Below, in pieces: positions 1-6,937 of a stretch of 14,889 nucleotides of DNA (position 1 is its first letter; each line of letters begins with the position of its first letter). The position numbers were made by a program, and so were the translations under genes. A model generated the notes under the pieces. It had not been told where the DNA came from. It did no database searches and saw only the letters and a program-made list of their open reading frames with translations. The stretch is from CAKOSP01 sp964372145 (lineage in GTDB: Bacteria > Bacillota_I > Bacilli_A > RF39 > UBA660): contig CAYJPM010000024.1 in the NCBI GenBank assembly GCA_964372145.1, positions 1 through 14,889 of the forward strand. Direction: 5' to 3'.

Positions 1-90
1 AGCTTTACCAACATATATTACAATTCCATTCTTATCTAACATTTGATAAGAACCTGGTAAATCCGGAATTAATTTTAATTTTTCTTCCAT
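1..90 (-). CDS. uvrC: UvrABC excinuclease subunit C, N-terminal fragment
   Basis: Only the first 30 codons lie in the window; the gene runs off the left edge. The translation begins MEEKLKLIPDLPGSYQMLDK and continues to a VIYVGKA block, which is the start of the GIY-YIG nuclease domain that makes the 3' incision in UvrABC nucleotide excision repair. B. subtilis UvrC has the same arrangement (LLPDQPGCYLMKD...VIYVGKAK). The ATG at 90 is the only sensible start. It has no Shine-Dalgarno sequence, and a TATAAT sits six bases upstream, so the mRNA may begin at the ATG. The gene is divergent from yigZ. In B. subtilis trxA lies directly before uvrC; here yigZ has come between them. Confidence 0.9.
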   Translation of the reverse strand, partial: MEEKLKLIPDLPGSYQMLDKNGIVIYVGKA

Positions 91-96
91 ATGTAT

Positions 97-102
97 ATTA
101 TA
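97..102 (-). promoter_or_regulatory. -10 element of uvrC (leaderless promoter)
   Basis: On the minus strand a perfect TATAAT ends six bases before the uvrC ATG, so the expected transcription start falls on or next to the A of the start codon. A -35 match at 16-18 bp spacing is poor. The call rests on the -10, its position and the absence of a ribosome binding site. Confidence 0.5.
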
Positions 103-126
103 CTATAAATTTATAGAAAAATAAGA

Positions 127-132
127 TATAAT
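127..132 (+). promoter_or_regulatory. -10 element of yigZ (leaderless promoter)
   Basis: A perfect TATAAT is followed by nine bases and then the yigZ ATG. The predicted transcription start is near 139, leaving a leader of about three bases and no room for a ribosome binding site. The -35 is weak. It lies back to back with the uvrC -10, with 24 bp between the two hexamers. Confidence 0.5.
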
Positions 133-141
133 TTTAATATT

Positions 142-495
142 ATGAATTTATTAAACAAAACGACTGTAGTTGTAAAAAAATCTAAATTTATTACATATTA
201 TTATGAAGTTAATTCTTTAGAAGAAGTAACTTGTCTTTTAGATACTATAAAAAAAGAACATAAAAAAGCTAATCATATACCTTATGCTTATAAAATTAAT
301 AAAAGTATTAAAAGAACTGATGATGGCGAACCTAAAGGAACTGCTGGTATTCCTATATATAACGTTATTGAAAGAAACGAGCTAAATAATAGAATAATAA
401 TTATAGTTCGTTATTTTGGTGGAACCTTATTAGGAAGTGGTAATTTACTTAGAACATTTTCTAAATGCGCAAATGAAATCATAAAAAAACAATAG
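142..495 (+). CDS. yigZ: YigZ/IMPACT-family protein, N-terminal domain only
   Basis: This 117-residue protein carries the hallmarks of the UPF0029/IMPACT N-terminal domain: KKSKFI (12-17), HIPYAY (45-50), TDDGEPKGTAGIP (59-71) and VRYFGGTLLGSGNLLRTFS (89-107). The family is linked to translation control in eukaryotes (IMPACT/GCN1); its bacterial role is not settled. Bacterial YigZ proteins are usually about 200 residues, with a second ferredoxin-like domain (DUF1949). Here the protein ends right after the first domain, at a stop codon inside a terminator stem. No frameshifted remnant follows, because trxA begins five bases later on the other strand. The start has no ribosome binding site, fitting a leaderless mRNA. 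The family assignment is firm and the function is not. Confidence 0.9.
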   Translation: MNLLNKTTVVVKKSKFITYYYEVNSLEEVTCLLDTIKKEHKKANHIPYAYKINKSIKRTDDGEPKGTAGIPIYNVIERNELNNRIIIIVRYFGGTLLGSGNLLRTFSKCANEIIKKQ

Positions 496-513
496 TTTTA
501 CTATTGTTTTTTT
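484..513. terminator. Bidirectional terminator shared by yigZ and trxA
   Basis: The arms AACAATAGT (488-496) and ACTATTGTT (500-508) are perfectly complementary around a TTT loop. An A run (484-489) and a T run (507-513) flank them, giving an intrinsic terminator on both strands. The yigZ stop (TAG, 493-495) lies in one arm and the trxA stop (501-503) in the other. Confidence 0.85.
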
Positions 514-794
514 ATCATCTTATAAATTTCATCTTTATTTCTGAAACCTATTTCCTTTTGAACCTCTTTACCATCTTCAAAATAAATTAATGTTGGAATG
601 CTCATTATTCCATATTTATTTGATATATTACTAAACTCATCTATATTTACTTTAATTATATCAATATCATCTATTTCTTCGAGAACTGGGTTCATCATTT
701 TACATGGACCACACCAATCTGCATAAAAATCTACTAAACAATTACCTTTTATTAAACTTTCAAATTCTTCTGCATTTTTTAAATACTTTATCAT
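501..794 (-). CDS. trxA: Thioredoxin
   Basis: This 97-residue cytoplasmic thioredoxin reduces protein disulfides and is recycled by thioredoxin reductase. The active site is WCGPC (27-31), preceded by VDFYAD and followed by KMMNPV. The conserved cis-proline is P67 in SIPTLIYF. It is slightly shorter than the usual 104-108 residues. The start is supported by a strong Shine-Dalgarno sequence (AGAAGGAGG) upstream of the ATG. It follows cvpA by 11 bases on the same strand, so the two are probably one transcript. The same neighbourhood (rnhC, cvpA, trxA, uvrC) exists in B. subtilis with extra genes between. There is no thioredoxin reductase in the window. Confidence 0.96.
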   Translation of the reverse strand: MIKYLKNAEEFESLIKGNCLVDFYADWCGPCKMMNPVLEEIDDIDIIKVNIDEFSNISNKYGIMSIPTLIYFEDGKEVQKEIGFRNKDEIYKMIKKQ

Positions 795-806
795 ATAAGC
801 CTCCTT

Positions 807-1499
807 CTAATTAAATTCAACATTTTTTAAATCGATTTTATTATCATCAATTAAATCTTGAACTTCTTCTGCTGTTATTATTTTGTACTTAATCATAATA
901 TTTAATACCTTAATATGTAAAGCAGTTTTATCATCTTCATCATAATTATCAACTGTATCATTTATTTCAGTTGCAGTAAGTGTTATATTAGCAAGTACTG
1001 TTCTAATTACTGGAGTTCTTTGTAATATTTGATTTGCATACATACTATCTAAAACATAATTTTGTGTTTGTGGTATTTGTACTAATGCAAATATTATTAA
1101 GAATGATATTATTACACCTTCGACAAAACCAACTATTGCTCCTAATATTTTATTAGGTACAGCTAATATAATAGTAGCGTTTACTATAGTATCTAAAATA
1201 CCTGCTATATTTAATAATATATTTAAAATACTGTAAAGCATTATAAATACAAATATAAATGAAATTCCATGGTAGAATAATATACTCATTCCATTTAATC
1301 CTTCAAATACTCCTCCGAAATCAAAAAACGGCATTATTCCTATTAAAAAATTTGCTAAAGGAGTTTTTACTAAGAACGATATTATCGCAATAACTACCAC
1401 TCCCACTAATCTAACTGTTGATTTTATAACCCCTTTTTTTAAACCCAAAACTATAAATAATAATATTATCAGTATTACGCCTGCATCAATCATATTCAT
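807..1499 (-). CDS. cvpA: CvpA family membrane protein
   Basis: This 230-residue protein is hydrophobic for its first 145 residues, with about four or five membrane segments (roughly 5-20, 30-46, 78-100, 108-140), and has a polar C-terminal part of about 85 residues. The opening IDAGVILIILLFIVLGLKKG matches the CvpA/YshB family. CvpA is needed for colicin V production in E. coli and has been linked to envelope stress resistance; its molecular activity is unclear. The start at 1499 has a ribosome binding site (AGAGGTG) seven bases upstream; a second Met at codon 3 is possible. It heads the cvpA-trxA transcript and is divergent from rnhC, as in B. subtilis. The zapA, polX and mutS2 genes that sit around cvpA there are missing from this locus. 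Confidence 0.85.
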   Translation of the reverse strand: MNMIDAGVILIILLFIVLGLKKGVIKSTVRLVGVVVIAIISFLVKTPLANFLIGIMPFFDFGGVFEGLNGMSILFYHGISFIFVFIMLYSILNILLNIAGILDTIVNATIILAVPNKILGAIVGFVEGVIISFLIIFALVQIPQTQNYVLDSMYANQILQRTPVIRTVLANITLTATEINDTVDNYDEDDKTALHIKVLNIMIKYKIITAEEVQDLIDDNKIDLKNVEFN

Positions 1500-1530
1500 T
1501 TTAAAGCACCTCTATCCTTATTTTAATTAT

Positions 1531-1558
1531 ATTATATATTGTGCTAAAAATAAAGCAA
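1531..1558 (-). promoter_or_regulatory. Promoter of cvpA-trxA
   Basis: On the minus strand TTGCTT (1553-1558) is followed by a 16-bp spacer and TATAAT (1531-1536). The predicted start near 1524 gives a leader of about 25 bases that carries the cvpA ribosome binding site. Confidence 0.6.
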
Positions 1559-1613
1559 TATATTTATTTTTTAATGGATTAAATTTATATTAATAGATTT
1601 TTCATTAGAAATT

Positions 1614-1622
1614 TGATACAAT
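1614..1622 (+). promoter_or_regulatory. Extended -10 promoter of rnhC
   Basis: TGATACAAT is an extended -10 (TGn plus TACAAT) with no good -35. The predicted start is near 1629, giving a leader of about ten bases. Within it, GGTGAT (1629-1634) can pair with the 3' end of 16S rRNA as the downstream half of AGGAGGTGAT. Confidence 0.55.
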
Positions 1623-1638
1623 GTTTTTGGTGATGTAA

Positions 1639-2586
1639 ATGGTTTTTGTTTTTAAACCTAGTGAAAATGTAAAAAAGAAGATAACTGAATATTATAAAGA
1701 TCAGTGTAAACCAACTGCTCCTCCTTATGCTAAATTTCAAGCTATGGAAGCTGATACTACAATAACACTTTATGAAAGTGGTAAAGTTATGTTTCAAGGA
1801 ATAAGCGCAGATGTAGATTTTGATATTTGGGCTGCTTTAGAAAAAAAAGCAAATAATAGAGATATTTATAAAGAAGTTGATAGTAAGAAGGATAAAAAAG
1901 ATAAGAAGGACAAAAAAGACATTAAAGACACTAACAATGAATACTTAAAACATATATCTACGTTAGGATCTGATGAAGTTGGTACTGGTGATTATTTTGG
2001 CCCTATTATTGTAACTGCTTCTTATGTTTCAAAAGAGAATATTAATTTAATGAAAGAATTAAATATTGGTGATTCTAAAAAAATAACTGATGATAGAATA
2101 AAGGAAATTGCGCCAATACTAATGAAACAAATTCCGTATACAACTATTTGTTTAAGTAACGAAGATTATAATAATATTAAAGATAGTAATATGAACAAAA
2201 TTAAGGCTATATTACATAATAAAGTGTTACTTTCCTTAATTGAAAAGGAAAACTTAACACCTGATAAAATTGTTATTGATCAATTTGCTACTCCTAAAAA
2301 ATACTTTGAATATTTAACTGATGCTGGTAAAGTTTTGAAAAATATATTATTCCTTACTAAAGCTGAAGATCAAGTATATAGTGTTGCTGCAGCTTCTATT
2401 ATAAGCAGATATTTATTTTTAGCAAAAATTAAGGAGTTAGGTCAAAGTATCGAAAAAAATATTCCTTTAGGTGCAGGTATTGAAGTTGATAAATTTGCAA
2501 AAGCATTAATTGATGAACATGGTATTGATATTTTAGATAGACTAGTTAAGAAAAATTTTAAAAACACTGAAAAAATATTGGGTTAA
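1639..2586 (+). CDS. rnhC: Ribonuclease HIII
   Basis: This 315-residue enzyme cuts the RNA strand of RNA-DNA hybrids in the cytoplasm. Residues 1-80 resemble the TBP-like substrate-binding domain of RNase HIII. A Lys/Asp-rich linker (about 82-97, repeats of DKK) follows, then the catalytic domain. The signature GSDEVGTGDYFGP (110-122) supplies D112 and E113. Further acidic residues are D214 (VIDQFATPKKYF) and D244 (KAEDQVYSVAAASI). The D-E-D-D pattern and the 30-residue gap between the last two match the RNase HIII active site. An in-frame TAA directly before the ATG fixes the start. The TAA stop lies in the loop of the terminator shared with holA. The divergent pairing with cvpA is conserved in Bacillus. 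Confidence 0.96.
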   Translation: MVFVFKPSENVKKKITEYYKDQCKPTAPPYAKFQAMEADTTITLYESGKVMFQGISADVDFDIWAALEKKANNRDIYKEVDSKKDKKDKKDKKDIKDTNNEYLKHISTLGSDEVGTGDYFGPIIVTASYVSKENINLMKELNIGDSKKITDDRIKEIAPILMKQIPYTTICLSNEDYNNIKDSNMNKIKAILHNKVLLSLIEKENLTPDKIVIDQFATPKKYFEYLTDAGKVLKNILFLTKAEDQVYSVAAASIISRYLFLAKIKELGQSIEKNIPLGAGIEVDKFAKALIDEHGIDILDRLVKKNFKNTEKILG

Positions 2587-2599
2587 CCAATATTTTTTT
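2570..2599. terminator. Bidirectional terminator shared by rnhC and holA
   Basis: The arms AAATATTGG (2573-2581) and CCAATATTT (2587-2595) pair around a five-base loop. A run of A (2570-2575) and a run of T (2593-2599) flank them. The rnhC stop (2584-2586) is in the loop, and the holA stop (2598-2600) overlaps the T run. Confidence 0.85.
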
Positions 2600-3537
2600 A
2601 TGTAATAATATCTAATATAATTAAATTCAATGCGTTATCTTTATCTATAATACCTTTTTTTAGTTGTTCATCAAAAATTGCAATTTGTTTTATGATACTC
2701 AATATTTCTTTTTCTGTATAATTTAAACTTTCTTTGTACACCTTATTAACTTGCCATTCTTGCATTTTTAATTTTTTACTTAAACTTGGTAAATTATTAT
2801 CTTTTGAATACATTTTTTTTACTTGATATATTAATCTAAATTCTCTAGCTAATAATATAAGTAACATACTTGCATCTATCTTATAAGTTTTCATATCACT
2901 TTTTAGTTTGTATATTTTTTCTACTTCCTTATTTACTACCGCATCTATAAAATGAAAACTATTATCATNNNNNNNNNNCTGGTCTTGAAATTATTTCCAA
3001 AGATTTATTATAATCTATTGTACATGGGTTATCATAATATATAAATATTTTATTTAATTCACTTAATATTAAATCTATATTTAAACCATATAATTTTACT
3101 AAATATCCAACTATTTTGTAATCTACTTTGAATTTACTTTCGCTAATGAAATTATTTATATATTCATATATATTTTTGTAATCAATTTGATAATTAATAA
3201 AATTATATTTTTCTTTAATTGTTTTAACTATTTTCTTTCTTGAATCTACACTATCACTTATAAATATTATTGTTGTATTATCAATTTTATTATCTAAAAC
3301 ATTGTTAAATAATTTTTCTTCTGCTTCATTTTTACTTTTAGATGAAAATAATTTACAATTTTTTACTATTATATATTTATGTGAGTTATCAAATGAAAAA
3401 TATGACGCTTCTTCGAAGACTTGTTTTAATTCTTGGTTATTTAGATCAAATGATATATATTCATTATCTTTTACAATATTGTGTATATCTTTATTAATTA
3501 AATTGAATGATGAACTGTTTATTAAATATATATTCAT
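2598..3537 (-). CDS. holA: DNA polymerase III subunit delta (interrupted by an assembly gap)
   Basis: One gene is split by a 10-N gap (2969-2978). HolA is the clamp-loader subunit that opens the sliding clamp. The part before the gap (about 186 residues from the ATG at 3537) has the N-terminal pattern of HolA: a short beta start (MNIYLINS), then KYIIVKNCKLF and TTIIFIS. The part after the gap reads in frame from 2966 through IDAVVNKEVEKIYKL and the family hallmark LLILLAREFRLIYQVKK, and ends in DNALNLIILDI. With the gap as written, the two halves are in different frames. A real gap that is a multiple of three would join them into roughly 310 residues, close to the usual 330-340. AGGAGA precedes the ATG, and a TATAAT (3555-3560) may give an internal promoter. 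comEC directly upstream matches the Bacillus gene order. Confidence 0.88.
2969..2978. other. Assembly gap inside holA (10 N)
   Basis: Ten N, the same size as the other two gaps in the window, so a placeholder rather than a measured length. As written it shifts the holA frame by one base. Confidence 0.95.
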
Positions 3538-3586
3538 AATTGTCTCCTGAGAATATTATATAATATATTTTGACTTTAATAAATAC

Positions 3587-5593
3587 TTAAGGATTATAAT
3601 TATTTATTAAATATCCTTTTTTACTGATTATCACCTCGATTGTCCCATCTTTACTTGTAGTATAATTAATTATATTTTGTTCATTAATTATATTTAATAC
3701 TTCTGGGTGTGGGTGATTATATATATTATTCTTTCCTGATGATATAAAACTGTATGAAGGATTCAGTTTATTTAGTATTTCTTTTGTCGTATTATTATTT
3801 GATCCATGATGACTAATTTTAAGAAAATTTGTTTTTAAATTATATTCGTCAACTATTTTTATCATCCCTTCTGAATCTATATCTCCTGTAAATAAAAATG
3901 AGTAATTATACATTATTAATTGATATACAATACTTGTATTGTTTTCATTTGTTTCTTTGTTATTATTTAAATTGCTTGCTTTAAAATACTTTGTGTCTAT
4001 ATTTTGTAATATATTAATATTATTTATATTTACATTTTTTTCTAATTCATTCATTTCGTTATTATTAAATATTATATTATTAACTTTAATGTTTTCAATT
4101 ATGTTGTTAGCTTCTCCAACGTGATCATAATCACCATGCGATAACACTAGTATATCTATATTTGATATACCTTTGCTTTTAAGAAAATCTATTGTATTAT
4201 TACTAACCTCATAATTAATATTACCACCGGTATCTATTAATATAACATCTTCTTGATGTGGACTTATCAATAAGATAGAATCCCCTTGCCCTACATCTAA
4301 ATAATAAATATAGTAATTATTATTTATTAATAGATTTAATTTCGGAATAAATAATATTATAATATTAAGTAAAAAAATTTTATATTTTATTTTTATAGAT
4401 ATATACAATATTATGGAATACAAAAATATTATCAAATAATTTAATTTCGNNNNNNNNNNGATTAAACTTAAATTTTTATTAAACATTGTATTTATAAATT
4501 CAAATATATTTATTGAAGCGGAAAATATAATATTGAGAAAAGGAAATATTAAAGTTATTAATGATAAAGGAAACATTATAAATGAAACCATAGGAACACA
4601 TATTATATTAAATATAATACTACTTAAATTTATTTCATAATTTAGCATTATAGTAATTGGTAAACTTGCTAGAAATGCTAATAAACTAACTTTAAACAAC
4701 GAGACTAAATAATTGTTTTTATATTCTATATTAAACAAAAAGAAAGATATAGTAAACGAATATAAGAACCCAATATTATAGATGTAAAATGGGTTATATA
4801 TTAATAGTATAAATGCTGTTAATAGTAGTATTTTAGTATTTGTTATATTTAAATAAAAATGTTTATTTGTCAATTTTAGTATATAATATATTACACATCT
4901 TAATATTGATACTAAGTAATTTACTAAGAAAGTATATAATATTAAAAATGAAATTATTATTATATATTTAGATATCAAATTTATTCTTTTTAGAATGAAT
5001 TCTAAAATTATAACAAATATATTTATGTGAAGACCAGATATCGCCAATAAATGAGAAATACCATTTTCTTGATATATGTTATATGTTTCTGAATCTAGAC
5101 TTGACTTATCACCTAAAACAAATAATTTATAATATTCACTTTTATTAACTGATTCTATATAATCTATTAATTTGCTTTTTAATGTATAAAATATATTACT
5201 TTCATCGCTAATGATTTCTATATATTCAGCTGTGAATGTATAATACATTTTATTATTATATAAATATTCTTTATAATTAAATAAATTAGGAATTGTATTA
5301 TTATATACTTCTCTTATTGTTCCAGTTACATATATTTTTTTACCAATATAATTAATATTGTTATCTTCAATATAGTAATTTACTATTATATTTTCTTTTG
5401 TCTTTACTTGTAATTGTATTTTATTTTCATCATTTATTTGAGAAATAACAATTCCAGTTAAATTATTAGTGTTTAAATTATATTTGGAATTATATGTAAT
5501 AAATTTAGTGAATAATATAATATATATGATTATAAAAATTATTAATAAAACATAAATTATATTAGATTGTAATATAATCTTTAATTTTTGCAT
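3587..5593 (-). CDS. comEC: ComEC/Rec2 DNA uptake channel with metallo-beta-lactamase domain
   Basis: ComEC forms the inner-membrane channel for single-stranded DNA in natural transformation. The protein is about 668 residues as read, on the short side for the family. It has an N-terminal membrane anchor (about 10-30), an OB-like soluble part (40-130), the competence core with GISHLLAISGLHI (178-190) and many membrane segments to about 420, and a C-terminal metallo-beta-lactamase domain. That domain shows LDVGQGDSILL (432-442), SHGDYDHVG (485-493), FTGDID (568-573) and SHHGS (594-598), so the metal-binding motifs are kept. The start at 5593 lies 32 bases inside the end of comEA and has a ribosome binding site (AGGAGA), suggesting coupled translation. 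A 10-N gap (4450-4459) falls in the membrane part; the frame continues across it, but residues may be missing. holA follows after 49 bases. Confidence 0.93.
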   Translation of the reverse strand: MQKLKIILQSNIIYVLLIIFIIIYIILFTKFITYNSKYNLNTNNLTGIVISQINDENKIQLQVKTKENIIVNYYIEDNNINYIGKKIYVTGTIREVYNNTIPNLFNYKEYLYNNKMYYTFTAEYIEIISDESNIFYTLKSKLIDYIESVNKSEYYKLFVLGDKSSLDSETYNIYQENGISHLLAISGLHINIFVIILEFILKRINLISKYIIIISFLILYTFLVNYLVSILRCVIYYILKLTNKHFYLNITNTKILLLTAFILLIYNPFYIYNIGFLYSFTISFFLFNIEYKNNYLVSLFKVSLLAFLASLPITIMLNYEINLSSIIFNIICVPMVSFIMFPLSLITLIFPFLNIIFSASINIFEFINTMFNKNLSLIXXXXKLNYLIIFLYSIILYISIKIKYKIFLLNIIILFIPKLNLLINNNYYIYYLDVGQGDSILLISPHQEDVILIDTGGNINYEVSNNTIDFLKSKGISNIDILVLSHGDYDHVGEANNIIENIKVNNIIFNNNEMNELEKNVNINNINILQNIDTKYFKASNLNNNKETNENNTSIVYQLIMYNYSFLFTGDIDSEGMIKIVDEYNLKTNFLKISHHGSNNNTTKEILNKLNPSYSFISSGKNNIYNHPHPEVLNIINEQNIINYTTSKDGTIEVIISKKGYLINNYNP
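4450..4459. other. Assembly gap inside comEC (10 N)
   Basis: Ten N in the membrane region of comEC, around residues 379-382. The frame is open on both sides. The true length is unknown. Confidence 0.95.
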
Positions 5594-6149
5594 AAGTTGA
5601 ATCTCCTATACCAGAGACATTTTTAATTTCATCTATAGATTTAAAATTACCATTAATATTTCTATATTCTATAATATCATTTGCTTTACTTTCACCAATT
5701 CCACTTAATGTCATCAATTCATTTATAGATGCTATATTTATATTTATTAAATTACTTTTAGTTTCTATATATATTTCTTCTTCAAAATACTCATTAGAAA
5801 CTATTTCTTCTTTACTATGAATATATATAACCATTTCATTTGTAATCATTTTACTAAGATTTATATTTGTTGTATCAGCATCTTCAGTTAAACCACCCGC
5901 TATACTAATCACATCATTAATAATACTATTTTCATTTAATTGATAAACACCAGGATTAATAACTTCTCCTTTTATATCTACTAACAACTCAGTTTCTTCT
6001 AAAATTACAACTTCTTCTTTTGGTAACTCTTGTATAAATTTTTCTTCTGGTTTAATTAGTAAATAACTCATATAAACTATTATTGATATTAATATCAATA
6101 TAGTAATAAGTAAGTATTTATTATTATTTATATATTTTATAATTATCAC
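5562..6149 (-). CDS. comEA: ComEA DNA-binding competence protein
   Basis: This 195-residue protein binds double-stranded DNA outside the membrane and hands it to ComEC. It has one N-terminal membrane anchor (about 12-32), an acidic linker (35-55), an SLBB domain (about 55-110, with VDIKGEVINPGVYQL), a second acidic linker, and a C-terminal pair of helix-hairpin-helix motifs (133-195). The latter are marked by ININIASINELMTLSGIGES and by VSGIGDSTYAKIKDYI. It is about the usual length. AGAGGTGAT upstream of the ATG is nearly a full match to the 16S anti-Shine-Dalgarno. It is first in comEA-comEC-holA, separated from gmk by a terminator. I find no clear sigma-A promoter in the short upstream space, nor a ComK-type box. 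Confidence 0.93.
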   Translation of the reverse strand: MIIIKYINNNKYLLITILILISIIVYMSYLLIKPEEKFIQELPKEEVVILEETELLVDIKGEVINPGVYQLNENSIINDVISIAGGLTEDADTTNINLSKMITNEMVIYIHSKEEIVSNEYFEEEIYIETKSNLININIASINELMTLSGIGESKANDIIEYRNINGNFKSIDEIKNVSGIGDSTYAKIKDYITI

Positions 6150-6197
6150 CTCTATAAATATATATACCTATACATAAGTGATTTCCTTTTTTTAAAT

Positions 6198-6226
6198 AAA
6201 AAAAGAAACTATTTTTTAGTTTCTTT
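6198..6226 (-). terminator. Intrinsic terminator of gmk
   Basis: On the minus strand AAAGAAACTA and TAGTTTCTTT pair around a five-base loop, followed by a T run (plus-strand A run 6198-6204). The gmk stop codon (6209-6211) lies in the downstream arm. It separates ftsW-gmk from comEA-comEC-holA. Confidence 0.85.
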
Positions 6227-6880
6227 GTCTATTTTTTCATAATATTTTATTATGTCTTCATGGATTGCTTCTTCGTCAGTATCTATTTCTAAATCATCAA
6301 TTCTATCAACACGGCATTTTTCTGATAGAAGTATAGCGTTTATTTTTTTAGCTGCTTCTTCAATTTTATCATTCACTACTACATAATTATATTTAGTCAT
6401 TTCATTTATTTCTTTATATAATGAAGTAAATCGTCTTAATAATTGATCTTTATTTTCAGTATGTCTTTCAATTAATCTAGTTTTAAGTTCTTGAATAGAT
6501 GGTGGTAATAAAAATATAAATATTGCTTTATCATATTTTTCTTTAATAGAAAGTGCTCCTACTATATCTATATTTAATAGAACATCTTTTCCTGTTTCTA
6601 TTTTTTTTACTACTTGACTTTTTAATGTTCCATAGTAATCTTTACCATGAACTATTGCATATTCTAAAAATTCATCTTCTTTAATTTTTTCTTCAAATTC
6701 TTCTTTTGACATGAAAAAGTAATCTTTACCATGTACTTCACCTTCACGCATTGCTCTTGTTGTTGCGGAAACTGACATTATTAAATCATCATTTAATAAT
6801 AATTTTGAAACTGTATCTTTTCCAACTCCACTAGGCCCTGATATAACTATTAGATCTCCATCTATTTTTTTCTTTATCAT
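6209..6880 (-). CDS. gmk: Guanylate kinase
   Basis: This 223-residue enzyme phosphorylates GMP to GDP with ATP in the cytoplasm. The P-loop is GPSGVGKDT (15-23). The GMP-binding region follows with VSATTRAMREGEVHGKDYFF (37-56), and then the kinase hallmark LLNIDIVGALSIKEKY (101-116) and the lid FIFLLPPS with RLIER (135-139). Its C-terminus has an acidic tail of some 30 residues (DDLEIDTDEEAIHEDI), making it slightly longer than the typical 205-210. The start has a good ribosome binding site (AGAGAGGAA). The gene has its own promoter and a terminator overlapping its stop. Confidence 0.96.
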   Translation of the reverse strand: MIKKKIDGDLIVISGPSGVGKDTVSKLLLNDDLIMSVSATTRAMREGEVHGKDYFFMSKEEFEEKIKEDEFLEYAIVHGKDYYGTLKSQVVKKIETGKDVLLNIDIVGALSIKEKYDKAIFIFLLPPSIQELKTRLIERHTENKDQLLRRFTSLYKEINEMTKYNYVVVNDKIEEAAKKINAILLSEKCRVDRIDDLEIDTDEEAIHEDIIKYYEKIDKETKK

Positions 6881-6908
6881 AATGTTCCTCTCTTTTAAAT
6901 ATTTAGAT

Positions 6909-6937
6909 ATTATAACTTATATGATTTAATATTTCAA
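6909..6937 (-). promoter_or_regulatory. Promoter of gmk
   Basis: On the minus strand TTGAAA (6932-6937), an exact 17-bp spacer and TATAAT (6909-6914). The -35 lies inside the last codons of ftsW. The predicted start near 6902 gives a leader of about 22 bases carrying the ribosome binding site. Confidence 0.75.

Noticed and set aside
1585..1797. A 70-residue minus-strand frame opposite the rnhC start
   Set aside because: It has no ribosome binding site or recognisable domain and is antisense to the conserved N-terminal domain of RNase HIII.
1882..1930. DKK repeats in rnhC as a tandem-repeat element or assembly error
   Set aside because: The frame is kept and the repeats fall exactly at the flexible linker between the two RNase HIII domains, where charged low-complexity sequence is common.
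2598..2894. A separate 98-residue protein starting at the ATG at 2894
   Set aside because: The frame is open upstream to the N gap and encodes the C-terminal domain of HolA, so this is the end of holA and not its own gene.
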